DNA of 64,000 nucleotides from Ensifer sp. LC11 (GCF_001695835.1 NZ_MBSO01000005.1:117098-181097), one strand, 5' to 3'. Shown: positions 1 through 9,359, counted from the stretch's first letter. Program-made: numbers and translations. The notes: generated by a model not told the origin, from the sequence alone.

Positions 1-1
1 G

Positions 2-2305
2 GGCACCTTCGCGCTGACGATCGGCGGCCGCGGTTTCGACAGCCGCGTTTCGGCCGGCATGGCGGAAGACTTCATGTCGTCGGAATGCGTCTCCTGCGGC
101 GCCTGTGTCCAGGCTTGCCCGACGGCGACGCTGACCGAAAAGTCGGTGATCGAGATCGGCCAGCCGGAACATTCCGTCGTCACCACCTGCGCCTATTGCG
201 GTGTCGGCTGCTCGTTCAAGGCAGAGATGCGCGGCGAGGAACTGGTGCGCATGGTGCCCTGGAAGGATGGCCAGGCGAACCGCGGCCATTCCTGCGTCAA
301 GGGCCGCTTTGCCTATGGCTATTCCAACCACAAGGACCGCATCCTCAACCCGATGATCCGCGAGAAGATCTCCGATCCCTGGCGCGAGGTCACCTGGGAA
401 GAGGCCTATGCGCATGTGGCCGCCGAGTTCCGGCGGATCCAGTATCAGTACGGTCGCGATTCCGTCGGCGGCATCACCTCGTCACGCTGCACCAATGAAG
501 AGACCTACCTGGTGCAGAAGCTGGTGCGCGCCGGCTTCGGCAACAACAATGTCGACACCTGCGCCCGCGTCTGCCATTCGCCGACCGGCTATGGCCTTGG
601 CCAGGCCTTCGGCACATCGGCCGGCACACAGAACTTCGACAGCGTCGAATTCACCGACGTCGCCGTGATCATCGGCGCCAACCCGACAGACGGCCACCCG
701 GTCTTCGCATCGCGGCTGAAGAAGCGGCTGCGCGAAGGCGCCAAGCTGATCGTCATCGACCCCAGGCGCACCGACATCGTGCGCTCGCCGCACATTGAAG
801 CGTCCTATCATCTGCCGCTGCAGCCGGGCACCAATGTCGCCATCCTGACGTCGCTGGCGCATGTGATCGTCACCGAAGGGCTCGCCGACGAGAAGTTCAT
901 CCGCGAGCGCTGCGACTGGTCGGAATACGAGGACTGGGCGGCCTTCGTCGCCGAGCCCTATCACAGCCCGGAGGCGACCGAAGCCTATACCGGCGTGCCG
1001 GCCGATCTGGTGCGCGGTGCGGCGCGGCTTTATGCCACCGGCGGCAACGGCGCGATCTATTACGGCCTTGGGGTCACCGAGCACAGCCAGGGCTCGACGA
1101 CGGTCATGGCGATCGCCAACCTCTCGATGGTCACCGGCAATATCGGCCGGCCGGGTGTCGGCGTGAATCCGCTGCGCGGTCAGAACAACGTGCAGGGCTC
1201 CTGCGACATGGGCTCGTTCCCGCACGAGCTGCCGGGCTACCGCCACATTTCCGACGATGCGACCCGCGAGACCTTCGAGAAGCTCTGGGGCGTTGAGATC
1301 TCCAACGAGCCGGGCCTGCGCATCCCCAACATGCTCGATGCCGCTGTCGACGGCACCTTCAAGGGCATCTATATCCAGGGCGAGGACATCCTGCAGTCCG
1401 ACCCGGACACCAAGCATGTGGCCGCCGGTCTCGCTGCGATGGAATGCGTCGTCGTGCACGACCTCTTCCTCAACGAGACGGCGAACTACGCCCACGTCTT
1501 CCTGCCGGGCTCGACCTTCCTCGAAAAGGACGGCACCTTCACCAATGCAGAGCGCCGCATCAACCGGGTGCGCAAGGTGATGACGCCGAAGAACGGCTAT
1601 GCCGACTGGGAAGTCACGCAAAAGCTCGCCCAGGCCATGGGCCTCAACTGGAACTATCGTCACCCCTCCGAAATCATGGACGAGATCGCTGCGACGACGC
1701 CGAGCTTCGCGCTGGTCTCCTACGACTATCTCGACAAGTTGGGCTCGGTGCAGTGGCCCTGCAACGAAAAGCATCCCGAGGGTTCGCCGATCATGCATGT
1801 CGACGGCTTCGTGCGCGGCAAGGGCAAGTTCATCCGCACCGAATATGTCGCGACCGACGAGCGCACCGGCCCGCGCTTCCCGCTGTTGCTGACGACCGGC
1901 CGCATCCTCAGCCAGTACAATGTCGGCGCCCAGACGCGGCGCACCGACAATGTCGTCTGGCATGCGGAAGACCGGCTGGAGATCCATCCGCACGATGCCG
2001 AACAGCGCGGCATCCGCGACGGCGACTGGATCAGGCTTGCCAGCCGCGCTGGAGAGACAACCCTGCGCTCGCTGATCACCGATCGCGTGGCGCCGGGCGT
2101 CGTCTACACCACCTTCCACCACCCGACGACGCAAGCGAACGTCATCACCACCGACTTCTCCGACTGGGCGACGAACTGCCCGGAATACAAGGTGACGGCC
2201 GTGCAGGTGATGCCCTCGAACGGCCCGTCCGACTGGCAGGTGGACTATGACGAGCAGGCCCGCCAGTCGCGCCGGATTTCCGGCAAGCTGGAGGCGGCGG
2301 AGTAA
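2..2305 (+). CDS. fdsA: NAD-dependent formate dehydrogenase alpha subunit, 5' end outside the window
   Basis: This is the molybdenum catalytic subunit that oxidises formate to CO2 and passes electrons to the FdsB/FdsG diaphorase subunits in the cytoplasm. The reading frame is already open at base 2, so the start and probably about 190 N-terminal residues (NuoG-like iron-sulfur region) lie upstream. Counting from the first internal ATG at 59, cysteines 10, 13, 16 and 20 form a ferredoxin-type 4Fe-4S site. Cysteines 44, 47, 51 and 79 form the 4Fe-4S site of the molybdopterin domain. The motif ARVCHSPT carries the molybdenum ligand as Cys172 followed by His173, so this is a cysteine enzyme, not a selenocysteine one. 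The C-terminal third is the dinucleotide-binding domain. It heads fdhD and fdsD in the same direction. Confidence 0.95.
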   Translation, partial: GTFALTIGGRGFDSRVSAGMAEDFMSSECVSCGACVQACPTATLTEKSVIEIGQPEHSVVTTCAYCGVGCSFKAEMRGEELVRMVPWKDGQANRGHSCVKGRFAYGYSNHKDRILNPMIREKISDPWREVTWEEAYAHVAAEFRRIQYQYGRDSVGGITSSRCTNEETYLVQKLVRAGFGNNNVDTCARVCHSPTGYGLGQAFGTSAGTQNFDSVEFTDVAVIIGANPTDGHPVFASRLKKRLREGAKLIVIDPRRTDIVRSPHIEASYHLPLQPGTNVAILTSLAHVIVTEGLADEKFIRERCDWSEYEDWAAFVAEPYHSPEATEAYTGVPADLVRGAARLYATGGNGAIYYGLGVTEHSQGSTTVMAIANLSMVTGNIGRPGVGVNPLRGQNNVQGSCDMGSFPHELPGYRHISDDATRETFEKLWGVEISNEPGLRIPNMLDAAVDGTFKGIYIQGEDILQSDPDTKHVAAGLAAMECVVVHDLFLNETANYAHVFLPGSTFLEKDGTFTNAERRINRVRKVMTPKNGYADWEVTQKLAQAMGLNWNYRHPSEIMDEIAATTPSFALVSYDYLDKLGSVQWPCNEKHPEGSPIMHVDGFVRGKGKFIRTEYVATDERTGPRFPLLLTTGRILSQYNVGAQTRRTDNVVWHAEDRLEIHPHDAEQRGIRDGDWIRLASRAGETTLRSLITDRVAPGVVYTTFHHPTTQANVITTDFSDWATNCPEYKVTAVQVMPSNGPSDWQVDYDEQARQSRRISGKLEAAE

Positions 2306-2335
2306 CGTTCCATGGGGCCTTGTGCACGGAGCTTA

Positions 2336-2530
2336 CCCCCCTCAGCCCTGCCGGGCATCTCCCCCACAAGGGGGGAGATGGGCTGGGCGCACCGCTTCGC
2401 TTCTTGTTTTGCCCCGTGCTTGGCGTCAGTTCGGCTGCGCGATTTTGGAGCGCGAGATAGGGAAAAACGGTGCCTGTTCGTGATCTCCCCCCTTGGGGGG
2501 GAGATGCCCGGCACGGCAGAAGCGGGTAAC
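2336..2530. repeat. Mosaic inverted repeat inside the fds operon (RIME-like)
   Basis: Two hairpins, 2356-2380 and about 2482-2506, each of the CATCTCCCCC/GGGGGAGATG type, are themselves arranged head to head: the left end reads CTGCCGGGCATCTCCCCC and the right end carries its reverse complement with a small insertion. About 100 bases of unrelated sequence sit between them. The layout matches the rhizobial intergenic mosaic elements. It separates the fdsA stop from fdhD. Confidence 0.75.
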
Positions 2531-2574
2531 CCACTCTCAGCACAGCGAGGGGGCGCCCAACGCCTCAGCGAGCG

Positions 2575-3414
2575 ATGACCACGTTCAGGACATCCAAGAC
2601 CGTTCCCGGGGCGGCCCGCCGCAACGGCGGGCTTCGGGACGGTTCGCGCACGGTGCCGGAAGAAACGCCGGTTGCCTTCAGCTATGGCGGCTCGACCCAT
2701 GCGGTGATGATGGCTACACCCGGCGATCTCGAGGATTTTGCCGTCGGTTTCAGCCTGACCGAGGGCATCATCACCGATCCCGGCCAGATCGAAACCGTCG
2801 AGATCGTTTCCGAGACGGTCGCCGGTAATCTCGGCATCGACTTACAGATAGTCCTTCGCGACGAAGAGAACGACATGCTGCGCCAACGTCGCCGTCATAT
2901 GGCGGGCCCGGTCGGCTGTGGCCTCTGCGGTATCGAGTCGATCGAGCAGGCGGTGCGGCCGACGCCGGATGTTTCCGGCTCGAAGCTGACGCTGTCGCAG
3001 GAGGAAGTGGTTTCCGCCGTGGCGCTGCTCAACGGCCAGCAGCCGCTGCATTTCGAAACCCGCGCCGTGCATGGTGCCGCCTTCTACGTGCCGGGCCGCG
3101 GTCTGATCGCCGTGCGCGAGGATGTCGGCCGCCACAATGCGCTCGACAAGCTGGTGGGGGCTGCGGCTCGTGCCGGTTTCAAGGGCAGCGAGGGCGCGGT
3201 TGTCGTCACCAGCCGCGTTTCCGTGGAGATGGTGCAGAAGACTGCAGTCGTCGGCAGCGCCGTGATCATCGCCATTTCGGCGCCAACGGCGCTCGCCATC
3301 CGCACGGCGGAAGCTGCGGGCATGACGCTGATTGCGCTGGTGCGCGGCGATGAATTCGAGATCTTTACCCATGCCGAACGCATCAAGTCCGGAGCTGTCG
3401 CCGATGTCGCATGA
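2575..3414 (+). CDS. fdhD: Formate dehydrogenase accessory sulfurtransferase FdhD/FdsC
   Basis: FdhD-family protein (279 aa) that binds the bis-MGD cofactor and inserts it, in sulfurated form, into the formate dehydrogenase alpha subunit. The family cysteine pair is visible as Cys115 and Cys118 in GPVGCGLCGIES. Other family features are EDFAVGFSLTEGII near residue 53 and REDVGRHNALDKL in the second half, the conserved cofactor-binding loop. It lies between fdsA and fdsD, the position of fdsC in the Fds-type operons. The ATG at 2575 has only a weak ribosome binding site, and the repeat upstream makes the true start slightly uncertain. Confidence 0.93.
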   Translation: MTTFRTSKTVPGAARRNGGLRDGSRTVPEETPVAFSYGGSTHAVMMATPGDLEDFAVGFSLTEGIITDPGQIETVEIVSETVAGNLGIDLQIVLRDEENDMLRQRRRHMAGPVGCGLCGIESIEQAVRPTPDVSGSKLTLSQEEVVSAVALLNGQQPLHFETRAVHGAAFYVPGRGLIAVREDVGRHNALDKLVGAAARAGFKGSEGAVVVTSRVSVEMVQKTAVVGSAVIIAISAPTALAIRTAEAAGMTLIALVRGDEFEIFTHAERIKSGAVADVA

Positions 3415-3637
3415 CAATACCAACGCCAAGCTGATCTACATGGCGAACCAGATCGCCACCTTCTTCAACAGCCAGCCTCAGGCGGAAGCGGCACAGGGCG
3501 TTGCCACTCATATCAACAAATACTGGGAGCCGCGCATGCGGCGCAAATTGTTCGAGCATATCGACAAGGGCGGCGAGGGGCTGACGCCGCTGGTGCTGGA
3601 AGCGGCACCGAAGATCAAGCGTCCGGAAGCCGCCTAG
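3404..3637 (+). CDS. fdsD: Formate dehydrogenase delta subunit
   Basis: A 77-residue protein starting MSHDNTNAKLIYMANQ, with the family features IATFFNSQP and HINKYWEPRMRRKL. FdsD is a small non-redox subunit needed for assembly or cofactor maturation of FdsABG enzymes. The ATG at 3404 overlaps the last codons of fdhD by 11 bases, indicating translational coupling. Its TAG stop is the first triplet of a dispersed palindromic repeat (3635-3706), so the repeat may have supplied the stop codon. Confidence 0.9.
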   Translation: MSHDNTNAKLIYMANQIATFFNSQPQAEAAQGVATHINKYWEPRMRRKLFEHIDKGGEGLTPLVLEAAPKIKRPEAA

Positions 3638-3706
3638 AGCGCCGTGCGTTCGTACGAACGCAGCAAGGACGCTCTAGCTCTTTGATTCTAGAGCATCTTT
3701 CCGCCT
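3635..3706. repeat. Dispersed palindromic repeat, copy 1
   Basis: The element begins TAGAGCGCCGTGCGTTC, continues with the facing arm GAACGC and a CTCTAG centre, and ends GAGCATCTTTCCGCCT. A second, diverged copy in the opposite orientation is at 11475-11546. It overlaps the fdsD stop codon. Similar elements are common between genes in Sinorhizobium. Confidence 0.75.
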
Positions 3707-3735
3707 CACGTGGATCCACTTGAGAGCAGGATGCT

Positions 3736-3779
3736 CTACAGCGCCGCGCGTCTCATCGGACGCGCAAAGGTCGCTGTAG
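3736..3779. repeat. Palindromic intergenic element CTACAGCG...CGCTGTAG
   Basis: Arms CTACAGCG and CGCTGTAG enclose the inner arms GCGCGTC and GACGCGC, giving a long hairpin. The type is widespread in rhizobial intergenic regions. It is one of three hairpin elements packed between fdsD and the chemoreceptor gene. Confidence 0.7.
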
Positions 3780-3791
3780 GGCTTTGAATTG

Positions 3792-3839
3792 CTGCATGTT
3801 TTTGTCCTTTAATCGGCTATGGTTAAAGGAAACATGCAG
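3792..3839. repeat. Palindromic intergenic element CTGCATGTT...AACATGCAG
   Basis: The outer arms CTGCATGTT and AACATGCAG and the inner arms TCCTTTAA and TTAAAGGA make a near-perfect hairpin of 48 bases. This is another rhizobial dispersed repeat type. It lies at the downstream ends of the convergent fds operon and chemoreceptor gene. Confidence 0.7.
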
Positions 3840-3940
3840 TAGGCGCTTGCGTCAGCGGCCGCCCGCAGCGGTCGCGCCGCCGGCGAATGCCCGAGGGTTC
3901 GTGAAACGGGCGGCCTTGATTGAGGCATCTTCAACATCTG

Positions 3941-3980
3941 AAAAAATTAAGGGAAGGCGGCTACCGGTCGCCGCCTTCCC
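3941..3980 (-). terminator. Rho-independent terminator of the chemoreceptor gene
   Basis: GGAAGGCGGC pairs with GCCGCCTTCC around an 8-base loop. On the minus strand this is followed by TTAATTTTTT. It sits 33 bases past the stop of the minus-strand chemoreceptor gene. Confidence 0.8.
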
Positions 3981-4012
3981 CATTCCCGAGCGCGGGGTGC
4001 AGGGATGTGCGC

Positions 4013-5797
4013 TCAGAAATTCTGCCAGCCGTCCGCGGCCGGTGCCGCGGCTGCCATTGTTCGTTGGCCGCTGCGCATGGCGCGTGCGGTCGCGTGCAGA
4101 CGGGCCGGCTGCGCACGGTCGTCGAAGTGGCGGTTCGCGTCGATGACCTGGGTCTGCTCGCCGTAGCGGAACTGCCGGAGCAGCTCATGCAGGGCTTCCG
4201 CCTCGCGGGCCATGGCGTGGCTTGCAGCCGTGCTTTCCTCGACCATGGCGGCGTTTTGCTGGGTCGCCTGGTCCATGGAGTTGACCGCCTGGTTGATCTC
4301 CTTAAGGCCGGTCGATTGTTCGCGGGCCGCTTCGACGATTGCCGAGACGTTGGCGTTTATCTCCTGGACCTGAGAGAGGATCTCTTCGAGTGCCGCACCC
4401 GTCTGACCGACGAGCGACACGCCATTCTTGACGTGTTCGGTGGAGGCGCCGATCAACGCCTTGATATCCTTGGCAGCACTTGCGGAGCGTTGCGCCAGTT
4501 CGCGCACCTCCTGGGCGACGACGGCGAAGCCCTTGCCCGCTTCGCCGGCCCGTGCCGCCTCGACACCGGCGTTCAATGCCAGGAGGTTGGTCTGGAAGGC
4601 GATGTCGTCGATCACGCCGATGATGTTGGAGATTTCGCGCGACGACTGCTCGATCTGGTCCATCGCACCAATGGCGCTCTTGACGACAGTGCCTGAGCGT
4701 TCGGCGCCGGCCTTGGTCTTGGCGACCAGTCCGCCAGCTTCCTCGGCACGCCGGCTCGAATCCGATACCGTCGTGGTGATTTCGTCCAGCGCAGCCGCGG
4801 TTTCCTCAACGGAGGCTGCCTGTTGTTCCGTGCGTTTGGACAGGTCGTCGGCGGCTGAGCGGATTTCGCGAGCGCCGGATGCGATCGCCGTGGCGTTGTC
4901 GCCGACCGTTCGCATGGCTTCGCAGAGCTTGCCGATCGCACCGTTGAAATCGGCCCGCACTGTTTCCATGCTGGGCACGAAGGGGGTGTCGAGCGTGCGG
5001 GTCAGGTCGCCCCCGGCCAGGGCTTGCAAGCCCGCGCCGAGGCTTTTGATCGCGCCCATGCGTTCGCTGACGTCGGTCGCGAACTTGACGACCTTGTAGA
5101 CCTTGCCACTCAGGTCGCGGATCGGGTTGTAGGCCGCCTGGATCCAGATTTCCTTGCCGCCCTTGCCGTAGCGCACGAACTCGTTGGAGAAGAATTCGCC
5201 AGCGGCGAGCCGCTTCCAGAAATCGGCATATTCGCTGCTGCGCGCATAGGTCGGCTCGCAGAACATGCTGTGATGTTTACCCTGGATCTCGGCGAGGCTA
5301 TAGCCGAGCGCGGCGCAGAAATTCTCGTTGGCGGTCAGGATTTCACCGGACGGCGTGAATTCGATCATCGCTTGCGAACGGGAGATTGCGTCGAGCTTGC
5401 CGGCATCTTCCACCGCCCTTGCCTTGGCGGCAGTGATGTCGCTTGCAAATTTCACCACCTTATAGGGCCTGCCGTTGCGCAGTACCGGATTGTAGGTCGC
5501 CTGGATCCAGATCTCGCGTCCGCCCTTGGTGACGCGCTTGTAGGCATTGGCATCAAACTCGCCGCGGCCAAGGCGGGCCCAGAAGTCGCGGTACTCCTGT
5601 GTCTGGGCGTAGTCGGCCGAACAGAACATGCGGTGGTGCTGGCCGACGATTTCAGCGAGGCTGTAGCCGAGTGCCTGGCAGAAATTCTCATTGGCGGTCA
5701 GGATGTTGCCGGTCAGGTCGAACTGGATGATGGCCTGCGACTTTGAAAGCGCGGCGACGATGTGGGTCGCATCTGCAATTTTACCGAGAGCGAACAT
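4013..5797 (-). CDS. Soluble methyl-accepting chemotaxis protein with two PAS domains
   Basis: A 594-residue receptor with no signal peptide or membrane segment. Two PAS domains occupy about 10-130 and 135-255; each carries the same [14 protein letters not shown] and [16 protein letters not shown] core, so the second looks like a duplication of the first. A short HAMP-like stretch follows near 265-300, then the methyl-accepting coiled coil with hairpin tip [20 protein letters not shown] and [20 protein letters not shown]. The protein ends GWQNF, which fits the xWxxF pattern of CheR/CheB tethering pentapeptides. The start at 5797 is preferred to the in-frame ATG at 5881 because AGAGGG lies five bases upstream and PAS homology starts there. 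The ligand or cofactor is not evident; redox or heme sensing is possible for this family. Confidence 0.92.
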   Translation of the reverse strand: MFALGKIADATHIVAALSKSQAIIQFDLTGNILTANENFCQALGYSLAEIVGQHHRMFCSADYAQTQEYRDFWARLGRGEFDANAYKRVTKGGREIWIQATYNPVLRNGRPYKVVKFASDITAAKARAVEDAGKLDAISRSQAMIEFTPSGEILTANENFCAALGYSLAEIQGKHHSMFCEPTYARSSEYADFWKRLAAGEFFSNEFVRYGKGGKEIWIQAAYNPIRDLSGKVYKVVKFATDVSERMGAIKSLGAGLQALAGGDLTRTLDTPFVPSMETVRADFNGAIGKLCEAMRTVGDNATAIASGAREIRSAADDLSKRTEQQAASVEETAAALDEITTTVSDSSRRAEEAGGLVAKTKAGAERSGTVVKSAIGAMDQIEQSSREISNIIGVIDDIAFQTNLLALNAGVEAARAGEAGKGFAVVAQEVRELAQRSASAAKDIKALIGASTEHVKNGVSLVGQTGAALEEILSQVQEINANVSAIVEAAREQSTGLKEINQAVNSMDQATQQNAAMVEESTAASHAMAREAEALHELLRQFRYGEQTQVIDANRHFDDRAQPARLHATARAMRSGQRTMAAAAPAADGWQNF

Positions 5798-6162
5798 AGG
5801 AACCCTCTGATCTCGTTTGTTTGGCTCAAGCCGGGGCTTCGTGCCTTCTTTGACAGGGCTTGCGGGGCCAAAGCGGCGCAATTCCCGGACTAAGACAAAT
5901 GCCGGCCTGCCGAAAAATGCCTGGTCGTCCCGCGCTGGCCCACCGGGTCAGCGGTTTCGTGCTTCGTGAGGGGAGTTCGAACCACCGGGCTTCATGCCCA
6001 AGGCGCCGTGTTATGCAATCTAGGTTAGTGATAGGACTATTAAGCAGGTGTTAAAATAGCAACTATCAAATTTTAGTTGTAAGAACTCATAGATCCCAAT
6101 TTTAGTTGAATTAGGTACGCCTGTTTTTCCAGGCTCTGTCGTAGAGGTCGGGGCACTGCCAA
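5798..6162. other. Intergenic region between chemoreceptor gene and cheW terminator
   Basis: About 365 bases without a convincing gene. The stretch 6020-6120 is AT-rich compared with its surroundings and could hold the promoter of the minus-strand chemoreceptor gene, but no clear -35/-10 pair was seen. No tRNA and no repeat is recognisable. Confidence 0.4.
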
Positions 6163-6198
6163 TAAAAAAGGCCGCCCCACGGAACGTGGGGCGGCCTG
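6163..6198 (-). terminator. Rho-independent terminator of cheW
   Basis: AGGCCGCCCCACG pairs with CGTGGGGCGGCCT across a short loop and is followed on the minus strand by TTTTTT. It lies 20 bases past the cheW stop and separates cheW from the downstream chemoreceptor gene. Confidence 0.88.
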
Positions 6199-6218
6199 CA
6201 TAGGGTTGGTCGGGCGGC

Positions 6219-6698
6219 TTAGGCGGCCAGTTCTTCGACCTCACGCTCCTTGAACATGCGCGCAAGGTTGAGGAAGCAGATCATGCCGTTCTCATTGGCG
6301 ATGATGCCCTCGGCGAAGCTCTTGTCGAAGGAGGCCGTTACTTCAGGAACCGGCTGAACCTGGCTGCCCTGAACCGTAAGGATGTCGGAGACGCGGTCGA
6401 CGACGAGACCGATCACCATGTTGTGCACCTCGGCGACGACGATGGCGCTGCGTTCATTGGCCGTCGTCGATTTCATGCCGAGCTTGTGGGCGAGATCGAT
6501 GATCGGGATCACCGTGCCGCGCAGGTTCATGACGCCGATCACTTCCGGCGGCGAATGCGGGATGGGGGTCGAAGGCGCCCAGCCACGGATCTCGCGGATC
6601 GTCGTCGTCTTGACGCAGAATTCCTGATCGTGGAGGCGGAACGCAATGATTTCCAGCGTCTCGCCGTCGAAACCGGCCGTTCTGAGTGTGCTTGTCAT
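6219..6698 (-). CDS. cheW: Chemotaxis coupling protein CheW
   Basis: A single-domain CheW adaptor (159 aa) that links chemoreceptors to the histidine kinase CheA at the cytoplasmic face. Family features include LEIIAFRLHDQEFCV, IREIRGW, VIGVMNLRGTVIPIIDL and VIGLVVDRVSDIL. It lies upstream of, and in the same direction as, the PAS-domain chemoreceptor gene, but a strong terminator separates the two, so they are probably independently transcribed. It lies away from any main che operon, so it is likely an accessory coupling protein. Confidence 0.95.
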   Translation of the reverse strand: MTSTLRTAGFDGETLEIIAFRLHDQEFCVKTTTIREIRGWAPSTPIPHSPPEVIGVMNLRGTVIPIIDLAHKLGMKSTTANERSAIVVAEVHNMVIGLVVDRVSDILTVQGSQVQPVPEVTASFDKSFAEGIIANENGMICFLNLARMFKEREVEELAA

Positions 6699-7092
6699 CG
6701 AAGGTCCTTCCAGCTTTCCGGTCGCGGCCTACGGGCGCGACATCGCCAAACTCGAGACATCTCCGCTTGGGGCTGCCGACGCATTGAGCGCGACCGAAAA
6801 TCCGTTCGGGAGAGATCCTTACAATCCACCGATCACATCCGGTGGGGCGCAGCTGCATCATGCGCGGAGGAACCGCTTTGCGCTTTGGGAAGGCACTATA
6901 GGCCGGGATTCGTTAAGACTTGCTTTTGTAGGCGCGGGCAAGCCATCCCGGGAAAAGCGCAACACGGTTTTACGGCTGCTGTCGCGCTGTTCCACGCGTC
7001 GGACATCCTACCGTTCCAGCAAAACAACGACCTTCGCAAGGGACGGTCCGCCCCACGACGGCTCGGGGCAGACCGGGATCAGGAGGCAAGGG
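6699..7092. other. Intergenic region between cheW and rocD
   Basis: 394 bases. It should contain the cheW promoter and the 3' end of the rocD transcript. No recognisable gene, repeat, tRNA or clear terminator was found; reading frames that cross it are incidental. Confidence 0.4.
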
Positions 7093-8298
7093 TCAGGCGG
7101 AGGCGAGGACCGCGGCAAACTGATCGACGGCCCAGTCCACCTGGTCGGCAGTGATGACGAGCGGCGGCGCGATGCGGATGGTGTCGCCATGGGTATCCTT
7201 GGCAAGGATGCCGCGCTCCTTCAGCGCTTCGCAATACTTGCGGGCGCCGCCAGCTTCCGGAACCAGTTCCACCGCCAGCATGAGGCCGCGACCGCGCACG
7301 TCCTTGATGATGTTGGAGCGGATGTCGGTGAGGCCCTTCTGGAAGCGCTCGCCCATGCGGGCCGAGTTCTCGATCATACCTTCCTCGGTCAGCGCCTTCA
7401 GAGCGGCGCGGGCGATGGCGCAGGCGAGCGGGTTGCCGCCGAAGGTCGAGCCATGCTGGCCGGGCTTCAGCACACCCAGCACTTCCGAGTTGGAGAGGAC
7501 AGCCGAGACCGGGTAGAAACCACCGGACAGAGCCTTGCCGATCAGCGTCATGTCGGCTTCGATCGCCTCGTGCTCCTCGGCGAGCAGCTTGCCGGTGCGG
7601 CCGAGGCCGGTCTGGATCTCGTCGAGGATCAACGTGATGCCATGCCTGGTGCAGAGCTCGCGCACGGTCGTGAAGTAGCCGACAGGCGGAACGATCACGC
7701 CGGCTTCGCCCTGGATCGGTTCGACGAGGAACGCAACGGTGTTCTCGTTGATCGCGGCGCGGAAGGCGTCGATATCGCCGAAGGGCACAACCCGGAAACC
7801 GGGAGCGAAAGGACCGAAGCCTGTGCGGGCGTCCGGGTCGGTGGAGAAGCCGACGATGCCCATGGTGCGGCCATGGAAGTTGTTGGAGCAGACGATAATC
7901 TCGGCCTGGTTCTCAGCCACGCCCTTGACCTCGTAGCCCCATTTGCGCACGGCCTTGACCGCGGTCTCGACGGCCTCGGCACCGGAGTTCATCGGCAGCA
8001 CCTTGTGCGAGCCGGTCAGCGCTGCGATCTCCTCATAGAAATGCGCGAGCTGGTCATTGCGGAAGGCGCGCGAGGTCAGCGTCAGCTTCTGCGCCTGCTC
8101 CATCATCGCCTGCAGGATCTTCGGATGGCAGTGGCCCTGGTTGACGGCCGAATAGGCCGAGAGACAATCGAGGTAGCGATTGCCCTCCATGTCCCAGACA
8201 TAGACGCCTTCGCCGCGCGAGAGCACCACGTCGAGCGGCTTGTAGTTATGGGCGCCGAGCCGGTATTCGGTTTCGATCAGGGCTGCCGTCGTATTCAT
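7093..8298 (-). CDS. rocD: Ornithine aminotransferase
   Basis: Class III PLP aminotransferase (401 aa) converting ornithine and 2-oxoglutarate to glutamate-5-semialdehyde and glutamate, the second step of the arginase pathway. The PLP lysine is Lys255 in [15 protein letters not shown], with Asp226 in [14 protein letters not shown]. The N-terminal [19 protein letters not shown] and FHGRTMG are characteristic of ornithine aminotransferases. The start at 8298 has GGAGGA six bases upstream. It lies downstream of rocF in the same direction, separated by about 137 bases of palindromic repeat. Confidence 0.95.
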   Translation of the reverse strand: MNTTAALIETEYRLGAHNYKPLDVVLSRGEGVYVWDMEGNRYLDCLSAYSAVNQGHCHPKILQAMMEQAQKLTLTSRAFRNDQLAHFYEEIAALTGSHKVLPMNSGAEAVETAVKAVRKWGYEVKGVAENQAEIIVCSNNFHGRTMGIVGFSTDPDARTGFGPFAPGFRVVPFGDIDAFRAAINENTVAFLVEPIQGEAGVIVPPVGYFTTVRELCTRHGITLILDEIQTGLGRTGKLLAEEHEAIEADMTLIGKALSGGFYPVSAVLSNSEVLGVLKPGQHGSTFGGNPLACAIARAALKALTEEGMIENSARMGERFQKGLTDIRSNIIKDVRGRGLMLAVELVPEAGGARKYCEALKERGILAKDTHGDTIRIAPPLVITADQVDWAVDQFAAVLASA

Positions 8299-8327
8299 CC
8301 ATCGTCCTCCGTTTGTCTGTTTTCTGA

Positions 8328-8371
8328 GCGGGATGAGGAAAAGTGTTTGCGGTTTTCCGCCCACATCCCGC
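8328..8371. repeat. Palindromic element GCGGGATG...CATCCCGC between rocF and rocD
   Basis: Outer arms GCGGGATG and CATCCCGC enclose GAGGAAAA and GCGGTTTTCCGC. It is a hairpin unit of the rhizobial intergenic repeat type, located within the presumed rocFD transcript. Confidence 0.65.
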
Positions 8372-8388
8372 TCTCACTTATGAGAGCC

Positions 8389-8436
8389 GATCACGTTTAT
8401 GATTTCGGGTCGACTCGACCCGAAATCAACGTGATC
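8389..8436. repeat. Long palindromic element abutting the rocF stop
   Basis: GATCACGTT and AACGTGATC enclose GATTTCGGGTCGA and TCGACCCGAAATC, giving a hairpin of about 22 base pairs. Its last base is the first base of the rocF stop codon complement (8436-8438), so the arginase reading frame ends exactly at the element edge. Confidence 0.75.
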
Positions 8437-9359
8437 TAGGCGCTGCGGGTCGGCCGGTCGAGCACGCGACGACCAAAGAGGCTCGCCGTCAGTTCGACCA
8501 GGATGCGCGCGCTCTTGCCGCGGTCATCGAGGAAGGGATTGAGCTCAACGACGTCGAGCGAGGAAACGAGCTCGCTTTCCCAGAGCATTTCCATGATCAG
8601 GTGCGCCTCGCGGAAGGTCGCGCCGCCGGGAACGGTGGTGCCGACGCCGGGGGCGAGTTCCGGATCCATGAAGTCGACGTCGAGGCTGACATGCAGCAGG
8701 CCGTTGGCGGCGCGCACTTCATTGAGGATCTGGCGCATGATGTGGGCCATGCCGAGTTCGTCGACGGCGCGCATGTCATAGACGCGGACCCCGTGCTCGG
8801 TGATCTCTTCGCGCTCGCGGTCGTCGACGGAGCGGATGCCGACCTGGAAGACCTTCTTCGGATCGACCAGCGGACGGTCGGTGGGCAGGATCGGGGCGAA
8901 CTCGGCCTGGCCGCAGAAATAGGCGACGGGCATGCCGTGCATGTTGCCGGACGGCGACGTCGACGGCGAGTTGAAGTCGGCATGGGCGTCGAGCCAGAGC
9001 ACGAAGAGCGGGCGGCCGACTTCGGCGGCGTAACGCGCCATGCCGGAGACGCTGCCCATGGACAGCGCGTGGTCACCGCCGAGAATGATGGGGAAGTGGC
9101 CCTTGCGGACCGTGTCGTGCACGGAATCATGCAGCGCGCGGGCGAAGGCGGCGACGATCTGCAGATTGTTGGCACCCTGGTGGTTGGCGAGGTCGCGGGC
9201 CGGCAGCGGCTTGACGTCGCCTTCGTCGTGAACCGTGTGGCCGAGGTCGCGCAGCACCATGTCGATGCCGGCAATGCGCAGTGCCGTCGGCCCCATGGCC
9301 GCGCCGCGTCGTCCAGAACCTTCCTCGATGGGTGCGCCGATCAGCGTGATGGTCGTCAT
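8436..9359 (-). CDS. rocF: Arginase
   Basis: Manganese arginase (307 aa) hydrolysing arginine to ornithine and urea. Metal ligands are visible as His97 in GGDHALS, Asp124, His126 and Asp128 in DAHADF, and Asp227 and Asp229 in SLDVDFMDP. The start MTTITLIGAP at 9359 is preferred over the in-frame ATG at 9380, which would add only MRRNRAD. It is first in a rocF-rocD pair and divergent from an Lrp-family regulator, which suggests local control by arginine or ornithine. The stop is at the edge of a palindromic repeat. Confidence 0.96.
   Translation of the reverse strand: MTTITLIGAPIEEGSGRRGAAMGPTALRIAGIDMVLRDLGHTVHDEGDVKPLPARDLANHQGANNLQIVAAFARALHDSVHDTVRKGHFPIILGGDHALSMGSVSGMARYAAEVGRPLFVLWLDAHADFNSPSTSPSGNMHGMPVAYFCGQAEFAPILPTDRPLVDPKKVFQVGIRSVDDREREEITEHGVRVYDMRAVDELGMAHIMRQILNEVRAANGLLHVSLDVDFMDPELAPGVGTTVPGGATFREAHLIMEMLWESELVSSLDVVELNPFLDDRGKSARILVELTASLFGRRVLDRPTRSA

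Noticed and set aside
482..2134. A 550-codon open frame on the minus strand opposite fdsA
   Set aside because: It lies wholly antisense to a well-supported molybdenum enzyme and shows low-complexity Arg/Gly/Asp composition with no domain; it is a high-GC antisense frame.
5965..6000. A GTTCGAACCACC stretch resembling a tRNA T loop
   Set aside because: No matching T stem or acceptor stem and no anticodon arm upstream can be drawn.
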